A stretch of DNA of 43,654 nt, taken from positions 1-43,654 of the IMG/VR virus record IMGVR_UViG_3300021137_000030. One strand, 5' to 3'. The stretch comes from a virus. The translations under genes and the position numbers were made by a program. Position 1 is the first letter of the stretch. The number at the start of each line of letters is the position of its first letter. This document shows, in pieces, positions 34,445 through 42,301 of this stretch. The notes beneath the pieces are model-generated. The model worked only from the letters and a program-made list of their open reading frames with translations, searched no databases and was not told the DNA's origin.

Positions 34445-34518
34445 TGTCCTATAGCTCAATGGGAGAGCACGCGACTGATAATCGCGAGACCTTGGATCGT
34501 AACCAAGTAGGACAACCA
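34445..34518 (+). tRNA. tRNA-Ile (GAT)
   Basis: 74 nt, anticodon loop CTGATAA, acceptor TGTCCTA/TAGGACA, T-loop ATCGTAA, ACCA end. Confidence 0.9.
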
Positions 34519-34519
34519 T

Positions 34520-34589
34520 GACGCGAAAGCTCACGTGAGCACCGCACTGATAAGGCGGAGGAATGGTTAAATTCCATTTAGCGTCGCCA
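34520..34589 (+). tRNA. Second tRNA-Ile (GAT), short D-loop
   Basis: 70 nt starting 1 nt after the previous tRNA. Anticodon loop CTGATAA again, T-stem AATGG/CCATT, GCCA end. The D-loop is only 4 nt and the acceptor and anticodon stem each have a mismatch, so function is uncertain. Confidence 0.65.
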
Positions 34590-34590
34590 T

Positions 34591-34665
34591 GCTGTCTAAG
34601 TGTTAAAGGTTGCACACGAGTTTGTGGCACTCGTAGAACTGGATCGATACCAGTAGACAGTACCA
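34591..34665 (+). tRNA. tRNA-His (GTG)
   Basis: 75 nt, anticodon stem CGAGT/ACTCG with loop TTGTGGC, acceptor GCTGTCT/AGACAGT, T-stem ACTGG/CCAGT, ACCA end. No extra G-1/C73 pair is evident. Confidence 0.82.
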
Positions 34666-34670
34666 ACAAC

Positions 34671-34745
34671 GCAGGTAGGTCGGCAAGGTGTCGAGGAGTC
34701 CTCATAAGGCTTTCAAGGTTGGTTCGACTCCAACTTCCTGCACCA
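34671..34745 (+). tRNA. tRNA-Met (CAT)
   Basis: 75 nt, anticodon loop CTCATAA, acceptor GCAGGTA/TTCCTGC, T-loop TTCGACT, ACCA end. Elongator Met or Ile2 cannot be told apart from sequence alone. Confidence 0.9.
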
Positions 34746-34786
34746 ATATATAAACTAGTGACGACAACGCTAGACGAGGATTGATC

Positions 34787-35539
34787 ATGAAGGCCTACAT
34801 CTTATACATTGACAAGGGTGACTCCAAGAAGTACGCTCTCGACACGCTCGCCTCATGCGAGGAACACGGTGTCGATGCTGAGCTCTTTCGCGGAGTGCAC
34901 GGACTACTCAACGCCGACATCACGAAGAAGTACGGGTACACCATGGGTCGTCCCGGAACCTTCGACGACGATCGTCAGTATCATAGAGAGTTCTGCTGCT
35001 CACTCGGTCACATGTTTATCTGGATGAAGATCATTCAAGAGAACCAGCCAGCAGTGGTACTCGAGCACGACGCGGTGGTCAAGGCACCACTCAACGACAT
35101 CAAGGTCAACGACGGCGAGATCCTATGGCTGGGACCGCGCGTATGGAACCGAGACGACTACTCAGTACCTAACGAGAGGGTATCTTTCAAGAAGGTAGAC
35201 CACTTCGAGGGTACACACGCCTACGCCATCACGCCTATGACGGCTAGGAAGATGCTCGGCGCTATATTCTACACCAACCACATCACTATGAACGTGGACG
35301 GTCTTATGGGAGTCAACAACTCCTTCGGCATGAACCTCATGGCAGTCGACCCTCCACTGGTCGTCGCCGAGGTAGGTGACAGGGATACGTATGCTCAGGC
35401 CCCCGAGAAGGGGAACGCTGAGACGAACTGGGAGAACCTTCCTGGATTCTTGAGAGGTCTTAGACAGGGTGTCAAGCCGTTCAAGACTACCAGCGAGGCG
35501 GTGAAGAAGCAGTCACCGGTGTTCTCCTACAAAGCTTAA
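34787..35539 (+). CDS. Glycosyltransferase family 25-like protein
   Basis: 250 aa from ATG 34787 (GAGG 8 nt upstream). It opens MKAYILYIDKGDSKKYALDT, and has AVVLEHDAVVKAPLND near residue 90, the ED-type sugar-nucleotide motif of GT25 (LPS biosynthesis) enzymes. SLGHMFIWMKIIQ precedes it, as in the family (GCxxSHxxxWxxI). It would transfer a sugar to a surface glycan or virion protein. The gene starts 41 nt after tRNA-Met and tRNA-Trp follows its stop directly. Confidence 0.72.
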   Translation: MKAYILYIDKGDSKKYALDTLASCEEHGVDAELFRGVHGLLNADITKKYGYTMGRPGTFDDDRQYHREFCCSLGHMFIWMKIIQENQPAVVLEHDAVVKAPLNDIKVNDGEILWLGPRVWNRDDYSVPNERVSFKKVDHFEGTHAYAITPMTARKMLGAIFYTNHITMNVDGLMGVNNSFGMNLMAVDPPLVVAEVGDRDTYAQAPEKGNAETNWENLPGFLRGLRQGVKPFKTTSEAVKKQSPVFSYKA

Positions 35540-35614
35540 ATCGGTCAGGGAAAGTGGTAATCCGCAGGTCTCCAAAACCTTGAGAACTCAGTTCGATTCT
35601 GAGGACCGGTGCCA
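35540..35614 (+). tRNA. tRNA-Trp (CCA)
   Basis: 75 nt, starts right after the GT25 stop. Anticodon loop CTCCAAA, acceptor ATCGGTC/GACCGGT, T-loop TTCGATT, GCCA end. Confidence 0.92.
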
Positions 35615-35635
35615 GCATCTTAAACAGAGAACTAT

Positions 35636-36292
35636 ATGAACAAGAAGATCGCGCTATTCATAGACCATCCATACTGCTCGATCCACGGTGTCAACGGCAT
35701 ACTGAACGTGCTTCAACCGTACTACCAGTTTAAGATCTTTACTAGACAAGATATTCTCTATGATGACTGGTTCGACGACGTCGAGATGATAGCAGTTCCT
35801 GGAGGTCTAGGCGACGCGTCTAAGTTCAGCATGATCATGAGGTGGCATATACCGGTGATAAGAGACTTCATCTTACACAGAGGAGGTCGCTACCTCGGCA
35901 TATGCATGGGTGCCTACTGGGCCGGAAAAGAATACCTAGACATCCTAGATGATCGCGACTGCGTACAGTACCTTGCTCGTCCTAATACGGATACGAGAAG
36001 GCCGCATGCCAAGCATCTAGAAGTCACGTGGAAAGACGAGAAAGAGAAGATGTTCTGGTACGACGGCTGCAGCATCGTCGGCGACGGCAGGTTCGACGTG
36101 GTCGCTAGATATGGAAACGGTGACGTGATGGCCGGCTATCAAGACAGGATAGGTCTCATAGGTTCCCACCCTGAAGCTCAGAGGCACTGGTACACCGAGT
36201 ACGGCTGGATGAGGAAGGAATGGGACGAAGACAGGGAGAAGAAGAACCACGGTCTATTGCTAGACTTTGTAGAGGAACTAATGAAGAGATAA
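35636..36292 (+). CDS. Class I glutamine-amidotransferase-like / BPL_N-like protein
   Basis: 218 aa. Flavodoxin-like core with VPGGLGDASKF near residue 55 and a nucleophile elbow GRYLGICMGAYWA near residue 88 (putative Cys). GSHPEAQRHWY near residue 180 could supply His. This arrangement is that of the 'biotin-protein ligase N-terminal' class of GATase-1-like proteins. The reaction is unknown. Located between tRNA-Trp and tRNA-Phe, whose first base follows its stop codon. Confidence 0.65.
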   Translation: MNKKIALFIDHPYCSIHGVNGILNVLQPYYQFKIFTRQDILYDDWFDDVEMIAVPGGLGDASKFSMIMRWHIPVIRDFILHRGGRYLGICMGAYWAGKEYLDILDDRDCVQYLARPNTDTRRPHAKHLEVTWKDEKEKMFWYDGCSIVGDGRFDVVARYGNGDVMAGYQDRIGLIGSHPEAQRHWYTEYGWMRKEWDEDREKKNHGLLLDFVEELMKR

Positions 36293-36368
36293 GCTTGGGT
36301 AGCTCAGTTGGTAGAGCAGTGGTTTGAAGAACCACGTGCCGGCGGTTCGATCCCGTCTCCAAGCACCA
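36293..36368 (+). tRNA. tRNA-Phe (GAA)
   Basis: 76 nt, anticodon loop TTGAAGA, acceptor GCTTGGG/TCCAAGC, T-loop TTCGATC, ACCA end. Confidence 0.93.
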
Positions 36369-36372
36369 TAAC

Positions 36373-36449
36373 GGACACGTAGCTCAACTGAATAGAGCGC
36401 CGCGCTACGAACGCGGAGGTTAGGGGTTTGAGTCCTCTCGTGTCCACCA
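36373..36449 (+). tRNA. tRNA-Arg (ACG)
   Basis: 77 nt, anticodon loop CTACGAA, acceptor GGACACG/CGTGTCC, T-loop TTTGAGT, ACCA end. Confidence 0.92.
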
Positions 36450-36470
36450 TATATAAGACAGGAGGCAGCA

Positions 36471-36956
36471 ATGAAGAAGATCGACGTCAACGAAGTGAAA
36501 GAGTTCCTAGATACTATGGGACCTGAGACGAAGATCTACATCGGCTGCGACTCCGAGAGGTTCCCCATCAAGGGTCAGTGGCACGCCGACTACACGCTGG
36601 TAGTGGTGGTGCACATGGACGGTAAGAGGGGATGCAAGATATTCGGAGAGATCCAACGTGAGCGCGACTACGACACCATAAAGGGTAAGCCTAGGCTGCG
36701 TCTCATGAATGAAACTTTTAAAATTGCTGATCTTTATATGAAGTTAGCTGAAGTTTTAGAAGATCGACATGTAGAAGTGCATTTGGATATTAATCCTGAT
36801 GAACATCACGGTTCATCATGTGTAATTAATGAGGCTACAGGGTATATTAGAGGTATGTGTAACGTGATTCCTATGGTAAAACCAAATGCTTGGGCTGCCA
36901 GCTACGCCGCAGACCGCATGAAAGAAATTTTATACAACCAACAAAAGACAGCATAA
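36471..36956 (+). CDS. DUF458/YkuK RNase H-like protein, with AT-rich 3' half
   Basis: 161 aa. IYIGCDSER (Asp in the first strand), VVVVHMDGKRGCKIFGEI and VEVHLDINPDEHHGSS follow the RNase H-like layout of the DUF458 (YkuK) family. Likely a nuclease or nuclease-related protein acting on nucleic acid. The first 240 bp are GC-rich like the phage, but about 36711-36895 is AT-rich (for example AAACTTTTAAAATTGCTGAT) before GC-rich codons return. This fits gene conversion with the HNH gene that follows. Confidence 0.72.
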   Translation: MKKIDVNEVKEFLDTMGPETKIYIGCDSERFPIKGQWHADYTLVVVVHMDGKRGCKIFGEIQRERDYDTIKGKPRLRLMNETFKIADLYMKLAEVLEDRHVEVHLDINPDEHHGSSCVINEATGYIRGMCNVIPMVKPNAWAASYAADRMKEILYNQQKTA

Positions 36957-36961
36957 TCAAA

Positions 36962-36998
36962 ATCAGCATTCTTATAAATAAAATATAAGAATGCTGAT
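36962..36998 (+). promoter_or_regulatory. Late promoter embedded in 15-bp inverted repeat before HNH gene
   Basis: TATAAATA at 36973-36980 overlaps the 5' arm and loop of a perfect 15-bp inverted repeat (36962-36976 with 36984-36998). GGAG (36999) and ATG 37009 follow. Late RNA would begin in the 3' arm and lack the hairpin. Confidence 0.8.
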
Positions 36999-37008
36999 GG
37001 AGATATAA

Positions 37009-37614
37009 ATGAATTATTTAAAAATATATAGTCAAATAATTGATAGGGCAAAAAACAATTTAAGAGAAGGTTATTTAGAAAAACATCATATTGTTCCAAA
37101 GTGTATTGGTGGTGATGATACTTTATCAAATTTGGTTCTTTTAACTGCAAGAGAACATTATATTTGTCATTGGTTATTAGCTAAACATTATAAATTAAAA
37201 CCTCTATGGGCTGCTTTTGCTATGATGAATGTATCATCGATTAAACATAATAGATTAAATGGTAGTCGATATTTTGAAAGAGCTAGAATAGCTAGATCTT
37301 ATGCCATGTCAGGTGAAGGTAATCCTAGATTTGGCACTCCTTCTTCGTGTATTAAACATACCGAAGAAACAAAACAAAAAATTAGAGAATCAAAATTAGG
37401 TAAAAAGAGAGCTCCTTTTAAAAGATCATCACCTAATGAAGAAACTAGAAATAGAATATCACAAGCCAATAAAGGTAAAGCAGCTTGGAATAAAGGTATA
37501 GAAACTGTTAAAGAAGAATGTCCGCATTGTAATAAAATGGTTGATAGGTTAAATATGAAAAAATGGCATGGTGATAAATGTAAACTATCACCTCTTAATA
37601 GGAGTATATTATGA
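37009..37614 (+). CDS. HNH homing endonuclease with NUMOD3 repeats and zinc finger
   Basis: 201 aa. EKHHIVPKCIGGDDTLSNLV carries the HH of the HNH motif and REHYICHWLLAKHY completes it. NUMOD3-like DNA-binding repeats follow (ETKQKIRESKLGKKRA, ETRNRISQANKGKA). The C-terminal CPHCNKMVDRLNMKKWHGDK is a zinc finger also found in the HNH at 13104. Very AT-rich. A late promoter in an inverted repeat precedes it. The DUF458 gene upstream and the 71-aa gene downstream carry AT-rich tracts. Confidence 0.92.
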   Translation: MNYLKIYSQIIDRAKNNLREGYLEKHHIVPKCIGGDDTLSNLVLLTAREHYICHWLLAKHYKLKPLWAAFAMMNVSSIKHNRLNGSRYFERARIARSYAMSGEGNPRFGTPSSCIKHTEETKQKIRESKLGKKRAPFKRSSPNEETRNRISQANKGKAAWNKGIETVKEECPHCNKMVDRLNMKKWHGDKCKLSPLNRSIL

Positions 37615-37826
37615 CATTGATGTCACCGGAAGATGTTGAATATCACCAAACCAAACTTGATCGTATTATTCAAAAAGATACGATTGATTCTTGGACTTAT
37701 GTTAAAGTTCTTCAACATGAAATTGAATATCTAAAAAGTCAATTTCAAGATCATGATACAGGTCATCTTAGGACAGCAGTCAGTGTTCTCGAGAACCGTG
37801 TAAGAGAACTACGTATACATATGTAA
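37611..37826 (+). CDS. Hypothetical protein, partly AT-rich
   Basis: 71 aa, overlapping the HNH stop by 4 nt. MTLMSPEDVEYHQTKLDRII and helical onward with YLKSQFQDHDTGHLRTAVSV. The first two-thirds are AT-rich and the last third GC-rich, matching a conversion tract that ends near 37780. Function unknown. Confidence 0.6.
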   Translation: MTLMSPEDVEYHQTKLDRIIQKDTIDSWTYVKVLQHEIEYLKSQFQDHDTGHLRTAVSVLENRVRELRIHM

Positions 37827-37834
37827 TTATAATT

Positions 37835-37909
37835 GCGGGTGTAGCTCAGTGGTAGAGCTTCAGTTTTCCAAACTGACTGTCGAGGGTTCGATCCCCTTCG
37901 CCCGCTCCA
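37835..37909 (+). tRNA. tRNA-Gly (TCC)
   Basis: 75 nt, anticodon loop TTTCCAA, acceptor GCGGGTG/CGCCCGC, T-loop TTCGATC, TCCA end. Confidence 0.93.
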
Positions 37910-37910
37910 G

Positions 37911-38429
37911 TTACTGTTCGTTAGTAGACGGGTTGTCGTCGTCGGCACTGAGCTGGACGGGACCCGTATACTGAAGATCATAGTCGGAAGGCCAGCGAAT
38001 AGAGTGAAGCCTACTCTTCGACACCCTAGCCCTGCAGACCATGTTGTTCTGGTTTCCACCTAGGATGTGGTAGGCTTCCTCGTCGTCCTCGCCGAGGTAG
38101 AACCCTACGTGTCCGCCGCCGTTCCTAGTGAACACCATGACTGCGCCGACCGACGGTTCAGAGAGCCCCTGTCCCCAGTTACCGTACTCGAGCGCGCTCA
38201 GCGGGTTCTTAGGTACCATGAGACCGTTCTCGGACATGCAGTGGGCAATGAACAGTCCACACCAAGGAATGTCGTCGTGCTGGTAGTACTTGGCAGCGTA
38301 TCCGCCCAGTGCCTCTGCCCAGCTGATGATCTGCGGGTTGCTAGGCTCATCGGGATGGTGCCTAAGGTCGACTCTGAAGCGCTCGACGCCGATCAGACTC
38401 TCAGCGGTATTCATCCATGGTAGAGACAT
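37911..38429 (-). CDS. CHAP/NlpC-type peptidase-like lysin
   Basis: 172 aa. WAEALGGYAAKYYQHDDIPW, then CGLFIAHCM (nucleophile Cys), GGHVGFYLGEDDE (His) and HILGGNQNNMV fit the TIGR02594-type CHAP amidase/endopeptidase. It would cut peptidoglycan cross-links and complement the GH19 endolysin. GGAGG precedes the ATG. It is the only minus-strand gene in the region after 34 kb, and ends 2 nt beyond tRNA-Gly. Its promoter is not clear. Confidence 0.75.
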   Translation of the reverse strand: MSLPWMNTAESLIGVERFRVDLRHHPDEPSNPQIISWAEALGGYAAKYYQHDDIPWCGLFIAHCMSENGLMVPKNPLSALEYGNWGQGLSEPSVGAVMVFTRNGGGHVGFYLGEDDEEAYHILGGNQNNMVCRARVSKSRLHSIRWPSDYDLQYTGPVQLSADDDNPSTNEQ

Positions 38430-38473
38430 GTTTTCCTCCTATGCTCTCTCCTACAAACATATATATCTTTAAT

Positions 38474-38548
38474 GCGGACGTAACTCAGGGGTAGAGTTTT
38501 TGCTTGCCAAGCAAAATGTCGTGGGTTCGAATCCCATCGTCCGCTCCA
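38474..38548 (+). tRNA. tRNA-Gly (GCC)
   Basis: 75 nt, anticodon loop TTGCCAA, acceptor GCGGACG/CGTCCGC, T-loop TTCGAAT, TCCA end. Confidence 0.93.
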
Positions 38549-38567
38549 ATCTTTTGGAGTGTTCGTT

Positions 38568-39536
38568 ATGAAGAGACTACTGTACGTCGTACACAGGTAC
38601 GCGCCGTTTCCTGGAGGCTCTGAGAACTACGTCAGGGATATGGCCGAGGAGTCGGTAAGGAGAGGCCATGAGGTCTGGGTCTTCACCGGCACTCACAAGG
38701 GAAACAACATCAACGGAGTCAACGTCACCAGTGACTCAAGCATCCTCGGCACACCTTTCGACCTGATCATCGTACACGGCGGCGACGTCGGTGTACAAGA
38801 CTTCGTGCTCAGACAAGCACAGCACATACCCTCTCCCATCCTCTTCATGCTCATCCTACCGTCGAACAGCGACCTATACAAGCGGGCCAGTAAGAACGTC
38901 GCTTTCGTTGGATGCTCTACTGAAGAGGACTGGGAGTGGGTAGACGCCAACTGTCAAGGCAGGGGCGTGCAGGTCCGCCACGGCATCGACATGAAGAAGG
39001 CAATCGGCGTCGACGGCTTCAAGAAGAAGTTCGGCATCGACACGGAGTACATGTTCCTGTCGTGCGGAGGGTACTGGCAGAACAAGGCCATGAAGGAGCT
39101 GGTCGACCTGTTCAACCAACTCGGTCGCACAGACGTCACCATGGTGACCACGGGGTACGCCCTCGACCCGAGCCTGATACCACAGGACTCTAGGTACGTC
39201 AAGAACCTAATACTCGACGACCGTCAAGACGTACTCAACGCCCTCTTAGAGGCTGACTTATACGTCATGCACTCCTTCAAGGAGGGATTCGGTCTAGTAC
39301 TGCTCGAGGCTATGGTCAACCTTACGCCTTGGGCTGCTAGGTACAATGCAGGCGCTCGACTCATGCGTGACTACGGCTTCACCTACAAGGAAGACCAACA
39401 GCTGCTGCAGTTCATGCGCGACTACAGGACACCAAAGAACTACGACGTCCTGATACCTCGCAAGCGATACGCCATGGAGAACCACCTTATAAGTAACACT
39501 GTGGACGATATTATGAGGTTGATAGATGACAAATAA
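38568..39536 (+). CDS. GT4-type glycosyltransferase
   Basis: 322 aa from ATG 38568 (GGAG 8 nt upstream). LYVVHRYAPFPGGSENYVRD is the N-terminal GT-B motif of GT4; the C-terminal half has GYWQNKAMKELVDLFNQL and SFKEGFGLVLLEAMVN, the EGFGLxxxEA nucleotide-sugar motif (E-x7-E). It transfers a sugar from a nucleotide donor. It overlaps the HAD-nucleotidyltransferase gene by 11 nt, so the two act together. Confidence 0.85.
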   Translation: MKRLLYVVHRYAPFPGGSENYVRDMAEESVRRGHEVWVFTGTHKGNNINGVNVTSDSSILGTPFDLIIVHGGDVGVQDFVLRQAQHIPSPILFMLILPSNSDLYKRASKNVAFVGCSTEEDWEWVDANCQGRGVQVRHGIDMKKAIGVDGFKKKFGIDTEYMFLSCGGYWQNKAMKELVDLFNQLGRTDVTMVTTGYALDPSLIPQDSRYVKNLILDDRQDVLNALLEADLYVMHSFKEGFGLVLLEAMVNLTPWAARYNAGARLMRDYGFTYKEDQQLLQFMRDYRTPKNYDVLIPRKRYAMENHLISNTVDDIMRLIDDK

Positions 39537-40899
39537 GCTGCTGATACTGGACCTCGATGGGACGCTCATCGAGTCACGCGACATCCACTTTGAAGCGCTC
39601 AACGACGCGCTCAGGGAAGTCGGAGAGGAGTACGTCATATCAAGGGACGAACACCTCAGCACGTACGACGGACTAAACACTACCAAGAAGCTTGAGATGC
39701 TCTCGACTAGGAAGGGTCTCGACCGTAGGTACTTCGACCAGATCTGGAAGAAGAAGCAGGAGGCTACGTTCCACCACCTGTCTAGGCTCGGTCCAAACTA
39801 CGCTGCACAGTCCATCATCACTACCGCAAAGGGTCGTGGGTGGAAGGTAGCAGTGGCGAGTAACTCTATACGTGAGACCATCCGCATCGCACTCAACGCG
39901 ATCGGAGTCCTCCCGATGGTTGACTATATAATGAGTAATGAGGACGTCAAGTATACCAAGCCGTTCCCCGAGATGTACTGGCGCTGCATGATAGCGCTGA
40001 ACGCCCTGCCGAAGAACACCCTCATCATAGAGGACTCTCACATCGGTCGCAGGGGTGCTCTCGACTCAGGCGGTCACTTGCTTCCCGTGGAAGACTCATA
40101 TGATCTCAGCGTAGAGAAGGTGATTAACAAGATGAACGAACTCGAGAGTGAATTTACAGAAGTCAACGTGCCGTGGCGCGACTCAAAGCTCAACGTACTC
40201 ATCCCAATGGCTGGTGCGGGTTCTAGGTTCGCAGCTGCTGGCTACACGTTCCCCAAGCCGCTCATCGAGGTGCACGGCAAGCCGATGATCCAAGTGGTCG
40301 TCGACAACCTGAACATGCAGGCCAACTACGTCTTCATCGTCCAGCGCGAACACTACGAGAAGTACAACCTCAAGTACGTGCTCAACCTCATCGCCCCTAA
40401 CTGCAAGATCGTTCAGGTCGATGGGTTGACCGAGGGAGCTGCGTGTACTACGCTCCTTGCCAAGGAGTTCATCGACAACGACGAGCACCTAATCATCGCC
40501 AACAGTGACCAGTTCATTGAGTGGGACTCCAACGAGGCCATGTACGCCTTCGGTGCCGACGACATCGACGCGGGCATCTTGACTTTCAAGTCTACCCACC
40601 CTAAGTGGTCGTACGCGAGCCTAGACGAGAACGGCTTCGTCGCCGAGGTAGCAGAGAAGAAGGTCATCTCGGACCACGCTACTGTCGGCGTGTACTACTG
40701 GAACAAGGGATCCGACTACGTCAAGTACGCAGAGCAGATGATCGCCAAGGACATCAGAGTCAACAACGAGTTCTACGTGTGCCCGGTGTTCAACGAGGCC
40801 ATTCAAGACGGCAAGCGAGTACGCATCAAGGAAGTAAAGAAGATGTGGGGCATCGGTACGCCTGAGGACCTCGGCTACTTCTTGGAGCACCACAAATGA
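39526..40899 (+). CDS. HAD phosphatase fused to sugar-nucleotide transferase
   Basis: 457 aa. Residues 1-200 are HAD (LLILDLDGTLIESRDIHFEA; VASNSIRETI; IIEDSHIGRRGAL). Residues 220-457 are a nucleotidyltransferase (LNVLIPMAGAGSRFAAAGYT, then FPKPLIEVHGKPMIQVV; VGVYYWNKGSDYV) of the sugar-phosphate NTP-transferase class. Such fusions make an NDP-sugar or polyol from a phosphate precursor, as in capsule pathways. The HAD could remove a phosphate and the transferase activate a sugar phosphate. It overlaps the next gene by 4 nt. Confidence 0.85.
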   Translation: MTNKLLILDLDGTLIESRDIHFEALNDALREVGEEYVISRDEHLSTYDGLNTTKKLEMLSTRKGLDRRYFDQIWKKKQEATFHHLSRLGPNYAAQSIITTAKGRGWKVAVASNSIRETIRIALNAIGVLPMVDYIMSNEDVKYTKPFPEMYWRCMIALNALPKNTLIIEDSHIGRRGALDSGGHLLPVEDSYDLSVEKVINKMNELESEFTEVNVPWRDSKLNVLIPMAGAGSRFAAAGYTFPKPLIEVHGKPMIQVVVDNLNMQANYVFIVQREHYEKYNLKYVLNLIAPNCKIVQVDGLTEGAACTTLLAKEFIDNDEHLIIANSDQFIEWDSNEAMYAFGADDIDAGILTFKSTHPKWSYASLDENGFVAEVAEKKVISDHATVGVYYWNKGSDYVKYAEQMIAKDIRVNNEFYVCPVFNEAIQDGKRVRIKEVKKMWGIGTPEDLGYFLEHHK

Positions 40900-41600
40900 A
40901 CAACCTATACAACAACAAGTCGAGCATCCACTCTAACCAGAACATCTACGACGCGTTCAACAACTTCATCTTCAGTCAGGACCGCAACGTATTCAACAAG
41001 CTGGTCTCGAAGATCGAGTTCTACAAGATGACTCAGCACCTCAACGGCGACATCGTCGAGTGCGGCGTGTTCAAGGGTTCGGGCATGCTGGCGTGGCTCA
41101 AGCTCATCGACCTCTTCGAACCCAACTCACTCAAGAAGTGCGTAGGCTTTGACTTCTTCGGTGATGAGTTCGTCGACGAGCTGAAGAACGACATCGACCG
41201 TGAGACCATGAGACAGGTGTTCACTCGCGACAAGAACATCAAGCAGGACGACGTCTCGATTGAAGGCATCAGGAACAAGATCCTGTCTGCCGGAATCAAG
41301 GAGAACAAGTTCGAGCTCATCGGCGGCGACATCGGCGAGACGAGCTTTACAGCTACCAAGGAGCGTCCTGGATTCAGGATCAGCGTACTGAACCTAGACC
41401 TAGACCTCGAGGAGCCTACCTACGCTACCCTCGTCAACCTATGGGACAACGTGGTCTCGGGCGGCGTGGTGATCTTTGACGAGTACGGCTACCACAGCTG
41501 GAGCGAGTCGAACGCAGTAGACAGGTTCACCCGTGAGAAGGGACTGAGTCTCAAGAGCACCATCATGCAGGCGCCGACGGCGTACATCGTCAAGCCATGA
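40896..41600 (+). CDS. TylF/MycF-type SAM-dependent methyltransferase
   Basis: 234 aa. GDIVECGVFKGSGMLAWLKL (about residues 51-70) is the SAM-binding motif of the TylF family, and FDFFGDEFVDEL and VLNLDLDLEEPTYATLVNLW match the metal-binding part. These enzymes methylate hydroxyls of sugars. In this gene set a sugar O-methylation of a surface glycan is likely. It is overlapped by 4 nt on both sides. Confidence 0.82.
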   Translation: MNNLYNNKSSIHSNQNIYDAFNNFIFSQDRNVFNKLVSKIEFYKMTQHLNGDIVECGVFKGSGMLAWLKLIDLFEPNSLKKCVGFDFFGDEFVDELKNDIDRETMRQVFTRDKNIKQDDVSIEGIRNKILSAGIKENKFELIGGDIGETSFTATKERPGFRISVLNLDLDLEEPTYATLVNLWDNVVSGGVVIFDEYGYHSWSESNAVDRFTREKGLSLKSTIMQAPTAYIVKP

Positions 41601-42292
41601 AGACGGCCATACTGCTCACGGGGAACGTCAGGACTTGGGACCAGACCAAGCAGAGCTTCATCGATACCTTTGGTCCGATGGACCCCGCCGTCTTCCTCGC
41701 GACATACAACAAGCGGTACAACTACCACCCCTACATACAGGGTAAGTTCGGGTTCACCGACGACGACCACGTCGAGACTCAGGAGATACTCGACCTGTTC
41801 TCGGGAGTCAACCTCCGCGGCTTGTACGTAGACGAGAACAGCTCTAACTATACAGTACCCGACGACGTGCACCATAAGTTCAAGGATCTCGAGTCGACCT
41901 ACTACCAGTACATCAAGCTGGCTCAGGCGGTCGAGATGATGAAGAACCAAGAAGAGGCGAGCGGCAGGTATGACGTGGTCATACGCACTCGATGCGATCT
42001 GGTGTACACTGGAATCGACATAAGTAGTTTGACAGAAAATGAAAAGTCGATTATAGTAGACTCTGGTAACATGTTCCCCAACGACGTACTGATCGCGTCG
42101 AGCAGGGACAACATGGTGAGACTGACTGAGTTTATAGTGAACGAGTTCTACAACCCTGTCGACCCCGACAGCCACTTGACTCCTCCGCACGGGTTAGTCC
42201 ACGCGGGCATGAAGCATCTGGGTCTAGATATAAAGTCACAGAAGATCATCGATCACGTTCTGAGAAGAAATGATCAGAAACACTATTACTAA
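41597..42292 (+). CDS. Putative glycosyltransferase with RTRCDL motif
   Basis: 231 aa. MKTAILLTGNVRTWDQTKQS is typical of WavE-like or related proteins. RYDVVIRTRCDLVYTGID near residue 124 has the RxRxDL motif that occurs where DxD-type donor sites would be. The gene is in the surface-glycan operon (4-nt overlap with the methyltransferase). The acceptor and donor are unknown. Confidence 0.6.
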   Translation: MKTAILLTGNVRTWDQTKQSFIDTFGPMDPAVFLATYNKRYNYHPYIQGKFGFTDDDHVETQEILDLFSGVNLRGLYVDENSSNYTVPDDVHHKFKDLESTYYQYIKLAQAVEMMKNQEEASGRYDVVIRTRCDLVYTGIDISSLTENEKSIIVDSGNMFPNDVLIASSRDNMVRLTEFIVNEFYNPVDPDSHLTPPHGLVHAGMKHLGLDIKSQKIIDHVLRRNDQKHYY

Positions 42293-42301
42293 GGACCCGA
42301 C

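Noticed and set aside
33420-34705. Minus-strand frames of 98 and 131 aa
   Set aside because: They contain the PGFEPGT- and GIDP-type peptides that are well-known antisense readings of tRNA genes.
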